Shown here piece by piece: positions 31,508-38,810 of a DNA stretch of 64,000 bases. A program made the position numbers and the translations under genes. The stretch's first letter is position 1, and every line of letters starts with the position of its first letter. Source of the DNA: a virus; IMG/VR virus record IMGVR_UViG_3300027985_000557, positions 1 through 64,000 of that record. One strand, written 5' to 3'. Under the pieces are notes generated by a model. The model did no database searches, was not told the origin of the DNA, and saw nothing but the letters and a program-made list of their open reading frames with translations.

Positions 31508-32106
31508 CCGAACAGGAACGGTATGCTGAACTGAGTCGGCGGTACATCAGCGCCAAGGCCGTGCGCCAGAGCCATCTTGACGAACGAGAAAAGCGGGTCA
31601 CCGCCCTGGAGGCCTTGGATAAGCGGATCGACGCCCTGACCAAAGCTCGTGAAGTCGTTATGCTAGTCGGCAAGAACACGCAGCAGGCCCTTGAATATCG
31701 CATCAGTACGCTGGTGTCCCTGGCCCTGGCAACCGTGTTTGATGACCCGTATGAGTTCAAGATCAACTTCGTGGAGCGCCGTAATACGGTGGAAGTTGAT
31801 TTCGTCCTCATACGCGATGGCAAAGAGTATGACATTCTTGACGGCACCGGGGGCGGCGTGAGTGACGTCGTGTCCTTTGCCCTGCGGGTGGCCGACTGGA
31901 AACTCCGTGGGGGCCGTCCGACGCTCTTGCATGATGAACAGTTCCGCAACGTCTGGCCGGCGGGCCAGCCCAAGGTGAGCACATTGCTCAAGAAGCTCAG
32001 CCATGACCTCGGCCTTCAGATAGTTCTGGTGTCCCATCAGGACTTGGTCAACGAGGCCGCCGATAAGACCTTTGCTGTCTTGAATAGCGCCGTCAAAGAG
32101 GCGTAA
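31504..32106 (+). CDS. Rad50/SbcC/gp46-like ATPase, C-terminal half (signature, Walker B, H-loop)
   Basis: The ATG overlaps the preceding stop (ATGA). After ~60 residues of coiled coil the second ATPase lobe appears. DGTGGGVSDVVSFALRVADW is the ABC signature helix (~112), TLLHDEQF the Walker B with catalytic Glu (~139) and VLVSHQDLV the switch His (~178). Walker A and the hook are missing here and lie in the gene at 27851. The 200-residue chain thus complements that protein to a whole Rad50/SbcC head, separated by six genes. Confidence 0.82.
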   Translation: MTEQERYAELSRRYISAKAVRQSHLDEREKRVTALEALDKRIDALTKAREVVMLVGKNTQQALEYRISTLVSLALATVFDDPYEFKINFVERRNTVEVDFVLIRDGKEYDILDGTGGGVSDVVSFALRVADWKLRGGRPTLLHDEQFRNVWPAGQPKVSTLLKKLSHDLGLQIVLVSHQDLVNEAADKTFAVLNSAVKEA

Positions 32107-32109
32107 TTT

Positions 32110-32535
32110 ATGCGCATATTCACAGGGTACTACCCCAACACGGGGCTGATGCTAGAAGGTAACATGCTTGCCAGCATTTCCAGATCACGCCCCGCGTTCT
32201 GGGAAGACTTACCTATTATCGAAGAACTTGCCCCACCCGCGTATCTACTGAATCTGCGTAATGACGGCCTCGTGACTGACCGTCAATTCTCCGTGGTCTA
32301 CGCGGCAGAAGTTCTGGGTAAGTTCTCCTCAGCACAAAACCTCGTAGCCATGCTGTACGCCCGATTCGGTAACCAAAAGCCGTTGGGCCTGATATGCTGG
32401 GAAACGCCAGACGCATTCTGTCATCGGCACCTTGTCGCGGACTTTCTACGGATGGCCGGCTTGACAGTTCCCGAATGGGAGAAGCCTGTCCATAACCCTA
32501 TAACCGATTCACCCTTTTTTAGGAGGAAAGTATGA
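32110..32535 (+). CDS. DUF488-like protein, 141 aa
   Basis: LGLICWETPDAFCHRHLVADFL is the conserved DUF488 pattern (CxE ... CHR). It is found in a widespread family of unknown biochemistry often encoded by phages with nucleotide or base metabolism genes. The N-terminal half is beta/alpha. It overlaps the next gene by four bases (GTATGA). Confidence 0.7.
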   Translation: MRIFTGYYPNTGLMLEGNMLASISRSRPAFWEDLPIIEELAPPAYLLNLRNDGLVTDRQFSVVYAAEVLGKFSSAQNLVAMLYARFGNQKPLGLICWETPDAFCHRHLVADFLRMAGLTVPEWEKPVHNPITDSPFFRRKV

Positions 32536-33173
32536 CCGACCCACAGATTCGTGCCGTGCAGGAAGCTATCATGGACTTCGTCAATAGCGTCGAAGGCTTG
32601 CGCGTCAGCCAGGATGGTGTCGTGTCCGGCTCGTGGGTTAAGGCAAAGTTCGACACATTGAAGGAACTTGGCATCAGCTTGGGCACGGTTGCCGGCACCG
32701 GCACCGGCACCGTGGTCCCGGTCGGCCTTCAGCCGGAAGCGCCTTGGGAACGTCCGGTCAAGAAAACTCCCAGTTTTGGCATCGACAAAAAGATCAACAA
32801 CTTCCTTGCCGACAAGCCGGCGCATTGGAACGGACGATTCTTTTTCTTGATGATCGAACGCATGGTCGAGACGTTCATACGTAAGAACACCGACTATGCC
32901 GGCCAAGACCACCAGGGCGCGGACATGCTCGTCAGCTTCCGCGAGTCCGAGGACATCCAGGTCAGCATGCTCAAGGGCATCCTTGTTCGTGCTGGGGATA
33001 AGTGGCGGCGGATCAAGAACTTGACGCGCGAAAATCGCGCGGGTATGGTGCGCGATGAAACCATCGTGGACACTATGCTTGATCTGGCGATTTACATGGT
33101 CATCGCCATCGTCGCGCACATGTCCACGCATCCCACCAACGAACACGAGGTGCAGAGTGAACGAGTCGATTAA
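32532..33173 (+). CDS. Nucleotide-modification-associated domain 1 (DUF1599/Nmad1)-like protein, 213 aa
   Basis: ATGA overlap with the previous gene, behind AGGAGG. The C-terminal ~115 residues match the family in pattern: FIRKNTDYAG, VSMLKGILVRAGDKWRRIKNLT, and ETIVDTMLDLAIYMVI. This MazG-like helical family was named for its association with hypermodified-base genes in phages. The N-terminal ~85 residues are a separate segment with a Gly/Thr linker. It supports a nucleotide-modification pathway together with the TAGT-type glycosyltransferase; the direct reaction is unknown. Confidence 0.68.
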   Translation: MTDPQIRAVQEAIMDFVNSVEGLRVSQDGVVSGSWVKAKFDTLKELGISLGTVAGTGTGTVVPVGLQPEAPWERPVKKTPSFGIDKKINNFLADKPAHWNGRFFFLMIERMVETFIRKNTDYAGQDHQGADMLVSFRESEDIQVSMLKGILVRAGDKWRRIKNLTRENRAGMVRDETIVDTMLDLAIYMVIAIVAHMSTHPTNEHEVQSERVD

Positions 33174-33636
33174 GACCCTTAACGAGTACCAAGCCGCCAC
33201 CGAAACCGTGGCGGTCTATCCGGGTTCCGACCGGGAAGTGACCACGGCCTTGACCGAAATGCTCATGCAAGAGATTGGTGAGGCTATGCGGTCACCGGAA
33301 GCGGGAACTGACGAGGCTCTCGCCGGAGCGGCCCTTATCCTGCCGCTTCTCCGCAACATAGGCCATCTCGGCCTGTTCTATACCAGCCTGGGCCTTGCCG
33401 GTGAGTCCGGTGAGTTCTGCGAAAAGGTCAAGAAGCTTCTGCGTGACGGCCAGGGGGTCATTACCGACGAACGCCGGCTGACCATGGCCCAGGAACTCGG
33501 CGACATCCTCTGGTATGTGGCCCAGGCCGCCAAGCAGATCGGTTTTGATCTCGAAGCCATCGCGAACATCAATATGAACAAACTGCTGGATCGCAAGGAC
33601 CGGGGCGTCCTCGGCGGGTCCGGGGATTCCAGGTAG
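33157..33636 (+). CDS. MazG-type nucleoside triphosphate pyrophosphohydrolase, 159 aa
   Basis: GTG 33157 overlaps the previous gene by 17 bases. TSLGLAGESGEFCEKVKKLL supplies the ExxE motif and TMAQELGDILWYVAQAA the ExxD motif of MazG, with the usual ending RKDRGVLGGSGDSR. It should hydrolyse (deoxy)nucleoside triphosphates and may remove non-canonical or host nucleotides, useful if the phage uses a modified base. Confidence 0.85.
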   Translation: MNESIKTLNEYQAATETVAVYPGSDREVTTALTEMLMQEIGEAMRSPEAGTDEALAGAALILPLLRNIGHLGLFYTSLGLAGESGEFCEKVKKLLRDGQGVITDERRLTMAQELGDILWYVAQAAKQIGFDLEAIANINMNKLLDRKDRGVLGGSGDSR

Positions 33637-33639
33637 GAT

Positions 33640-34200
33640 ATGAGCGCCTCCCTTGCACGTTGCAAGGGGGCCATGGCTACGAATAGGGCGGTCCTCCGGC
33701 AATGGGCCGCCCTCAGTCTCACCACCCTTGCTATTGTCTTCTTGTCAACCGGCGCCCTACCTACCGCAGCAAACGCCAATGATCAAAAGGTCGTGGCGCC
33801 CTTATTCGACCGATCAAAGCGTGCGCGGCGTATGATGGAGGAGTTTATGATTGGCGATCGTATTCAGGTCGAGGTAACCGCATATTCGTCCGAGTCACCG
33901 GAAACCGGGAATATCACGGCTTCGGGGCAAAGGGTTCGGCGGGGCATCATTGCCGTGTCGCGTGATCTTGAAAGCGTCTATGGTCTGAAGTTCGGCGACC
34001 TCGTCGAGATTGAAGGCGTCGGCACTTTTGAGGTGCAGGACCGCATGAACAAACGATGGACGAAGCGGATAGACATCTGGTTTCCCACTGAGCGCGAGTG
34101 CATCAACTTCGGAAAGCAGAACAGAACCCTTATCATCCTCGGAAAGGACGGCCCTGATGAAAGAGCTAGTTGCGAAGGTACAGGCCCATACCCTGCTTGA
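33640..34200 (+). CDS. Exported 3D-domain protein (double-psi barrel), 186 aa
   Basis: A signal-type N-terminus (AALSLTTLAIVFLS, then TAANA) is visible whether translation begins at 33640 or at ATG 33673 (175 aa). The mature part matches the 3D domain: VEVTAYSSESPETGN, SGQRVRRGIIAVSRDLE, and DRMNKRWTKRIDIWF with its three conserved Asp. This domain is related to the catalytic core of MltA-type lytic transglycosylases and RlpA-like proteins. It may act on peptidoglycan or on superinfection; it is far from the lysis cassette. Confidence 0.75.
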   Translation: MSASLARCKGAMATNRAVLRQWAALSLTTLAIVFLSTGALPTAANANDQKVVAPLFDRSKRARRMMEEFMIGDRIQVEVTAYSSESPETGNITASGQRVRRGIIAVSRDLESVYGLKFGDLVEIEGVGTFEVQDRMNKRWTKRIDIWFPTERECINFGKQNRTLIILGKDGPDERASCEGTGPYPA

Positions 34201-34738
34201 TCGTGACCGCCTGCTGGCCCTGGCCAGCAACGCACAGATCTGTAAACGATATTCCGGCGACTTCGCGGAGTTCGGTGTCTACCGGGGCGGCGGGGCCTTG
34301 CTCCTGCGATCTATTGCCCCGGAAAAGACCTTGCACCTGTTCGATACCTTCCAAGGTATCCCGGAAGATGATGTCATGCCTGACGGTCACAAGGCTGGTG
34401 ACTTCAGGGACACGTCCATCAAAGACGTGCGCAAGCTGCTCGGTGATTCGTTGAGGGTCATGTACCACCAAGGATGGTTTCCCCTCAAGCGCATGCCGAA
34501 CACCCTTTACGCCTTGGTTCACATGGACGCGGACACTTACCAGAGCACCAAAGCTGGAATCGACTACTTCGCCCCGCGCCTTGTCCCTGGCGGCCGTATC
34601 ATTTTTGATGACTATGGGTGGAAGGACTGCCCCGGCGTGAAGAAGGCAATCCACGAGCATTTGCTTCATTGTCCGCCGAACAAATACTACACCGTGTCCG
34701 AAGCCCGCTATCAGCTCACGTTCATACGGGAAAAGTAA
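34157..34738 (+). CDS. TylF/macrocin O-methyltransferase-family protein, 193 aa
   Basis: Overlaps the previous gene by 44 bases with its own GGAAAGGA. DFAEFGVYRGGGALLL (SAM-binding), LHLFDTFQGIPEDD and ALVHMDADTYQSTKAGIDYF with GGRIIFDDYGW (metal and catalytic region) are the TylF family pattern. Such enzymes methylate sugar hydroxyls. It may methylate a sugar on modified DNA or on surface glycans; last gene of the + strand arm before the terminator. Confidence 0.85.
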   Translation: MKELVAKVQAHTLLDRDRLLALASNAQICKRYSGDFAEFGVYRGGGALLLRSIAPEKTLHLFDTFQGIPEDDVMPDGHKAGDFRDTSIKDVRKLLGDSLRVMYHQGWFPLKRMPNTLYALVHMDADTYQSTKAGIDYFAPRLVPGGRIIFDDYGWKDCPGVKKAIHEHLLHCPPNKYYTVSEARYQLTFIREK

Positions 34739-34799
34739 AAAACCGAGAGCCATACAGAGCCGCATTTGCGTTTTTCAGGGGTAACCTACCCCAAACTAT

Positions 34800-34834
34800 A
34801 GGCCCATGGCAAACGAGCTGCCATGGGCCTTTTT
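34800..34834 (+). terminator. Strong intrinsic terminator at the convergent junction
   Basis: Twelve-base perfect stem AGGCCCATGGCA/TGCCATGGGCCT, seven-base loop, then TTTT. It ends the + strand arm. On the other strand the stem is not followed by a T-run, so late transcription may read through or stop less efficiently. Confidence 0.93.
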
Positions 34835-34858
34835 GCGCGACTAGCGGCGGTCTGGCGG

Positions 34859-35434
34859 TTATGCGGCCCGGTAAAAGGGACCGATAAGGCGGTAGAGGAC
34901 ACCGTCCCACCATTTTGAGATGTCAGGCGGCTGTGGAGCGAAGCCTTGCGGGGCAGAAGTCTTGCGTTTCAGCCCGGCATATTCAGTAGCGAAGCCGAAG
35001 GCTTCCGAGCAGAACAGTTTCTCGTCGTCTTCTCGCACGCGGCCCATGATTTGCTTGAACAGATCAGGATAATCATAAGGAGTCTGCTTCAGCATCATGT
35101 CCATGAGGTAAAAGCGGAAAGCTTCTTGGACCTCGACGGTCAAGCCGTGCGGAACGAACAGGTAAAGGGTTCCTTCAAAGTCCCGGAAATAGTGGCTGAG
35201 GTATGTCGGGGTCAACCCGTGTTCCAGAGCCTCGATGAGAGTGACCCGCTCTTCGCGAACCATGTTCGCAGGGTAGCGCACCACCGGAGCTGCGTGACTG
35301 CAATAGGCATCGTGCCCTTCAAAGCACCGAATGGCTTTCCCCAACGGGCTGGAGGAAGCCGTAAGGATGCAGGAGCCGGTGACGCACAGGTCACGGCCGC
35401 CTTCCAGATAGGGGATGTCAATGATGGCGGGCAC
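34859..35434 (-). CDS. NlpC/P60-superfamily (permuted papain-like) protein, 191 aa
   Basis: GTG start behind AGGAGG. GGRDLCVTGSCILTASSS and YCSHAAPVVRYP carry the His-type motif, and LFCSEAFGFATEYAG carries the Cys, the arrangement of permuted NlpC/P60 proteins such as YiiX. It is the last gene of the late arm, next to the lysis lipoproteins, so a cell-wall or lipid-processing role in lysis or release is possible. No signal peptide is seen. Confidence 0.68.
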   Translation of the reverse strand: MPAIIDIPYLEGGRDLCVTGSCILTASSSPLGKAIRCFEGHDAYCSHAAPVVRYPANMVREERVTLIEALEHGLTPTYLSHYFRDFEGTLYLFVPHGLTVEVQEAFRFYLMDMMLKQTPYDYPDLFKQIMGRVREDDEKLFCSEAFGFATEYAGLKRKTSAPQGFAPQPPDISKWWDGVLYRLIGPFYRAA

Positions 35435-35443
35435 GGCGGCCTC

Positions 35444-35809
35444 CTATTTTAACAAGGTGTTCACGACAATGGGCAAGGCGGCGGTGACCGCCGCGTCGAG
35501 TGCCGACTTGGCGATACCCCACTTCTTTTCCGTGGAATTGTTTTTGAACGCCTCCGTGGCAGTAATAGCTTGCTCGACAACGGAAGCCGCCGCATCAACT
35601 TTTGCCGTCACTGACGGATTGTCCGCTTTGGCCTTGTTCAAAAGATCGAGCATCTTGGTGGCAGATTCGTTCAAGTAGGTGACGCCGGCCACGGCTTGCT
35701 CCTGGGAGATGACAGGCTGGACAGGGGCGGTTGTCGTCTGCGTTCCGACACAGCCGATGAAGCAAAAGGCGACGATGGTGCTGATGAGGAAAAGAATGAA
35801 CAGGCGCAT
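35444..35809 (-). CDS. Lipoprotein, 121 aa
   Basis: The N-terminus MRLFILFLISTIVAFCFIGC is a type II signal with Cys20 as the likely lipidated residue. The mature part is helical and Ala-rich. GGAG lies ten bases upstream. Location in the lysis cassette suggests an outer-membrane lysis or spanin-related role, but it is longer than typical Rz1. Confidence 0.68.
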   Translation of the reverse strand: MRLFILFLISTIVAFCFIGCVGTQTTTAPVQPVISQEQAVAGVTYLNESATKMLDLLNKAKADNPSVTAKVDAAASVVEQAITATEAFKNNSTEKKWGIAKSALDAAVTAALPIVVNTLLK

Positions 35810-35810
35810 A

Positions 35811-35933
35811 CTACTCTCCTTCGCGTACGATTAGAGGTTTTGGCACGTAGCCGTCCGGGCCACCCCGGCCGTCATTCTGCCAGACAGTATCCCCGACCCC
35901 AAACCGAATGGCTGGCTTCCAGCAGCCAGCCAT
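35811..35933 (-). CDS. Small lipoprotein-like ORF with uncertain start, 40 aa or longer
   Basis: From ATG 35933 the product is a short soluble peptide. The frame upstream, inside the end of the endolysin gene, encodes LLLLILTLTMAGC, an excellent lipobox, but offers no ordinary start codon close to it. A start further inside the endolysin gene (frame open to 36131) would give an embedded lipoprotein, as Rz1 is embedded in Rz. The real start is undecided. Confidence 0.4.
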   Translation of the reverse strand: MAGCWKPAIRFGVGDTVWQNDGRGGPDGYVPKPLIVREGE

Positions 35934-35964
35934 GGTGAGAGTAAGGATCAGTAGAAGGAGCGCG

Positions 35965-36684
35965 CTACCTTTCAGGAAATGCCGTGAGCAGCGCCGCCCA
36001 AGTATACTTTCCGATGATTCCGTCGTCGTCAAGGCCGTGCTCCTTTTGGAACTTGATGACCCCGCCGTAGGTCTTCTGACCAAAAAGGCCGTCATCCTTG
36101 AGGCCGAGCTTCTTTTGGACCCAGGCCACATCGCTGCCGGCGCACGTCAGGCTGAGAATACGCATGCCCAGCGGGTAGACCCGCAAGGATTCAGTCTGCT
36201 GCGCCGACTTAGCTATGGCGATATTGCCGGACGGCGCGGAAATACGGAAGCCCTTGGGATTGAGGTTCAGCACGTATTTGTAGTCGAACACCGGGCAGGC
36301 TTTGTTCGCCACTTCACAATGCCCGTGATAGTGGACGATGCCGCCATAGGCCGCATCGATTTTGTCAGCCAGAGCGCGCAGGGTAGCGAACTGCTTCTCG
36401 TTGAAGTCGGACTGCTTGAGACCGTCCAGGCAAACGGCGATGCTCCCGGTATTGTGCCCTTCCTGCGCGGCCGGAATTTCTTCCAGGCCCCGGTAGGTCG
36501 GGATGAGGGTACCTTCGCGATCGATGATGTAGTGGTAGCCCGTCGTGCGGAAGCCCCGGGCCACGTGCCACGAGGTAACAGCGTCCAGGAGCTTTTTGCC
36601 CATCAGGTCGCCGTTGCCGTAGGCGGTGCAGTGCAGGAATACACGGGTCACAAGGCGTTTCGGTTTCGTGAACTCGATTGTCAT
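35965..36684 (-). CDS. Endolysin: N-acetylmuramoyl-L-alanine amidase plus peptidoglycan-binding domain, 239 aa
   Basis: The start at 36684 follows GGAGG. Residues ~1-150 are an Amidase_2 domain with VFLHCTAYGNG (first zinc His), GYHYIIDREG, AQEGHNTGSIAVCL and IVHYHGHCEVANKACPVFDY (second His and cysteine/Asp region). Residues ~170-236 form a PG_binding_1 domain (AWVQKKLGLKDDGLFGQKTYGGVI). There is no signal sequence, so release needs the holin. It cleaves the amide between muramic acid and the stem peptide. Confidence 0.92.
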   Translation of the reverse strand: MTIEFTKPKRLVTRVFLHCTAYGNGDLMGKKLLDAVTSWHVARGFRTTGYHYIIDREGTLIPTYRGLEEIPAAQEGHNTGSIAVCLDGLKQSDFNEKQFATLRALADKIDAAYGGIVHYHGHCEVANKACPVFDYKYVLNLNPKGFRISAPSGNIAIAKSAQQTESLRVYPLGMRILSLTCAGSDVAWVQKKLGLKDDGLFGQKTYGGVIKFQKEHGLDDDGIIGKYTWAALLTAFPER

Positions 36685-36700
36685 GGTGTCCTCCATGAGG

Positions 36701-37255
36701 TTATGGGCCAGCGTGCGCCCCAGCGGCGGCAACGGCGGCCTTAACCGCCGGAGTATTATGCCACATCCACAGGGCAACCAAGGCGATCAAAACCGCAACG
36801 CTATAGGCAATTCGTAACTCCCACTTGATGCGGTCCCATGATTCTGCCAGGGTCTTGGCTGGTTTTACTTCTTCCACAATCATAGCTTTCAGCGTGGCGA
36901 CAATATCTTCCAAACATTTCTTGGTAAGGATGTCGCGGGTGTCGTCACGCTCTTTTTGGATTGTATGCCTGGAATCGCAGGCTTGGTTACGGATGCGGTG
37001 GCCCTCGTCGATAGCCACCTTGACCTTTTCAAGAATCTCGATAATGTCAGAAGACTGCCCTTCGGTAATCTCCCGAAGGGCGTCTATGATGGTCTGGCGA
37101 GTCGGCTCGCTCTGCGCCATATCAACGATACGCTGAATCTGCTGCGTCACCAGGGCAAGCAGTTGTGATTGCTTGTTCTGGGTTTCTTGAAATGGAAGCA
37201 GAACGGACTGAAGTAGACTGACAAGCTCCCTCAGTTCATCGACTCCTGCCATCAT
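36701..37255 (-). CDS. Coiled-coil protein with C-terminal membrane helix, 184 aa
   Basis: The first ~140 residues are coiled coil (LRELVSLLQSVLLPFQETQ ... IIEILEKVKVAIDEGH). A hydrophobic helix near residues 149-165 (IAYSVAVLIALVALWMW) and a short Ala-rich end make it tail-anchored with the bulk in the cytoplasm. Its start overlaps the stop of the response-regulator gene, so the two are coupled. It could be a signalling partner of that protein or a lysis factor. Confidence 0.65.
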   Translation of the reverse strand: MMAGVDELRELVSLLQSVLLPFQETQNKQSQLLALVTQQIQRIVDMAQSEPTRQTIIDALREITEGQSSDIIEILEKVKVAIDEGHRIRNQACDSRHTIQKERDDTRDILTKKCLEDIVATLKAMIVEEVKPAKTLAESWDRIKWELRIAYSVAVLIALVALWMWHNTPAVKAAVAAAGAHAGP

Positions 37256-38127
37256 CCACCTTCCATTTTTGCGAGCATTCTTTCCGTCTCGAACAAGGTG
37301 GAAAAGGCCTCGTCCGTCTTCTCCTTGATTTCCTGGTGCTGATCACTCATGCGATTGCGGGCCAGTTCAAGGAGTTCCTTTGTCCGCTGATGGCGGTACG
37401 TTGTGTCACGGCCCACACACTGCACTTCCGTAACATGTCCTTGGACGTTGCGAATTGCACTAGCCCGCCATGAAATCCACCGACCATTCATTGTAAACTC
37501 CCCGCCATCAGCGATCTCGCACTGGTTGGCGAGGACGCGCCCCACCGTAGTGAACTGCTGTTTGGCGGCCCCGTCGAGGTAATCGCCTATCAGCGTCCCT
37601 TGCATTTCACCTTCGATCATATTGCAAAGATCGGCAAAGGATTTGTTCACAAAGGTTACAATCCCGTTTGGGCGGAACCTGCAAATATAGTCTGGTGTAA
37701 GATTTACAACAGAATCGTAAAGTTGGCAACGGTCTTGAAGTTGTTTTTCCATCTCCCATTTTTCGACCGTCAATATCAAGATTAGGGGGAGAGCTGAAAT
37801 ATCACATTTGCGTACATAGGAAGACGCGCCCGCATGGATACTGGCCTTGGCGATGTCTATATTGTCCGTCCCCGTCAGCACGATAATGGGGATATTCGGG
37901 CACATCTCCCGGACGGCCCGTACCGAGTTGATGCCAGTACTATCCGGCAGCATAAGATCGACAAGGACAACGTCAAGGCATCCCTGATCCATCAATTTTC
38001 GGGCTTCTTCCAATGTGTGACACGGAGTATAGATATAGTCTTCCGACGGCAAGTTCTTTGCCAACAAGGAACGGACGATATGGATTTGGATTTCACTGTC
38101 TTCTATGTGCAGAACACGGAAGCTCAT
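37252..38127 (-). CDS. Response regulator receiver plus PAS domain protein, 291 aa, in the lysis cassette
   Basis: GGAGGG precedes the ATG at 38127. Residues 1-~125 are a receiver domain with E9-D10, phospho-acceptor D57 (VLVDLMLPDS), T85 (IVLTGT) and K107, all intact. Residues ~135-255 are a PAS domain (NLTPDYICRFRPNGIVTFVN ... EVQCVGRDTTYRHQR). The C-terminal ~35 residues are a coiled coil. No DNA-binding, kinase or cyclase output is present. It looks able to be phosphorylated by a host histidine kinase and to signal through protein contacts. Its position between the holin-like and tail-anchored genes is unusual and suggests control of lysis timing. Confidence 0.85.
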   Translation of the reverse strand: MSFRVLHIEDSEIQIHIVRSLLAKNLPSEDYIYTPCHTLEEARKLMDQGCLDVVLVDLMLPDSTGINSVRAVREMCPNIPIIVLTGTDNIDIAKASIHAGASSYVRKCDISALPLILILTVEKWEMEKQLQDRCQLYDSVVNLTPDYICRFRPNGIVTFVNKSFADLCNMIEGEMQGTLIGDYLDGAAKQQFTTVGRVLANQCEIADGGEFTMNGRWISWRASAIRNVQGHVTEVQCVGRDTTYRHQRTKELLELARNRMSDQHQEIKEKTDEAFSTLFETERMLAKMEGG

Positions 38128-38128
38128 G

Positions 38129-38515
38129 CTACCCTCCTTCCCCAGAGGCGGCTGCGCCTTCTGGGCGTCTTCGCGGACCACCTGCCTTCGGTGGTGCGGA
38201 CGGACTAAAGAAGGAATCAGCTATTCCGCTTAATGCCGTATCGGACCCAAGCATGCACCCTTCGCTCTTGGCCTCAATGTTCTTCTGCCACCCTTTGGCG
38301 AACAAGGCCGCTACTGCTCCAAGAAGACCGGTGAAGTCAGTTAAGTTAAGGGGAATAAATTCCTTCTTCTCGATACATACAATCTTCCAAACTGAGATTA
38401 CCTCCATGAATAGGTAAATACTGGCCGCCACAGTCATCATTGTCATTATGCGCATGCTCGAAAGCCGTTTACGGTCATCCGTAAACGGCTCGAGAAGTTT
38501 GGTGAAAAATGTCAT
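38129..38515 (-). CDS. Holin-like two-helix membrane protein, 128 aa
   Basis: Two hydrophobic helices (about 23-46, MRIMTMMTVAASIYLFMEVI and following, and about 58-74, DFTGLLGAVAALFAKGW) with both ends likely cytoplasmic. A disordered charged C-terminal tail contains GGPRRRPEG. The size and topology are those of phage holins. It should form the inner-membrane lesion through which the signal-less amidase leaves. It ends one base before the response-regulator start. Confidence 0.7.
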   Translation of the reverse strand: MTFFTKLLEPFTDDRKRLSSMRIMTMMTVAASIYLFMEVISVWKIVCIEKKEFIPLNLTDFTGLLGAVAALFAKGWQKNIEAKSEGCMLGSDTALSGIADSFFSPSAPPKAGGPRRRPEGAAASGEGG

Positions 38516-38528
38516 ACGGCCCCTCCAA

Positions 38529-38810
38529 TTATCGTTCGCTCACCTTAATTTTCGCAGAACGCTCACAGGTTTTGCCGTTATTGGTAACAATCTTACAGGT
38601 TACGATGTAAGAATTACCCGCAGTCCCTCCAGATAGCCATAGCGTCACCATGCTATCCGTAAATTCGTAACTGTCAATGTCTATTCCATCAGTGACCGTG
38701 AGGGTAACTGATTTGATCGTATCCTGCGAATTAAGCCATCCTGACCAATCAAAGAAATAGTCCAGGATGTCACTCGGATCTTTGGCGCTTGGCCAACTGC
38801 TGATTCCCAT
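38529..38810 (-). CDS. Ig-like tail fibre adaptor protein, 93 aa
   Basis: The start at 38810 overlaps the stop of the preceding gene (TAATG). KDPSDILDYFFDWSGWL, then VTLTVTDGIDIDS, then LWLSGGTAGNSYIVTC and the ending ERSAKIKV make an immunoglobulin-like beta sandwich. This pattern is common in small phage fibre-tail adaptor or decoration proteins. It lies next to the fibre genes, at the distal end of the tail module. Confidence 0.65.
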   Translation of the reverse strand: MGISSWPSAKDPSDILDYFFDWSGWLNSQDTIKSVTLTVTDGIDIDSYEFTDSMVTLWLSGGTAGNSYIVTCKIVTNNGKTCERSAKIKVSER

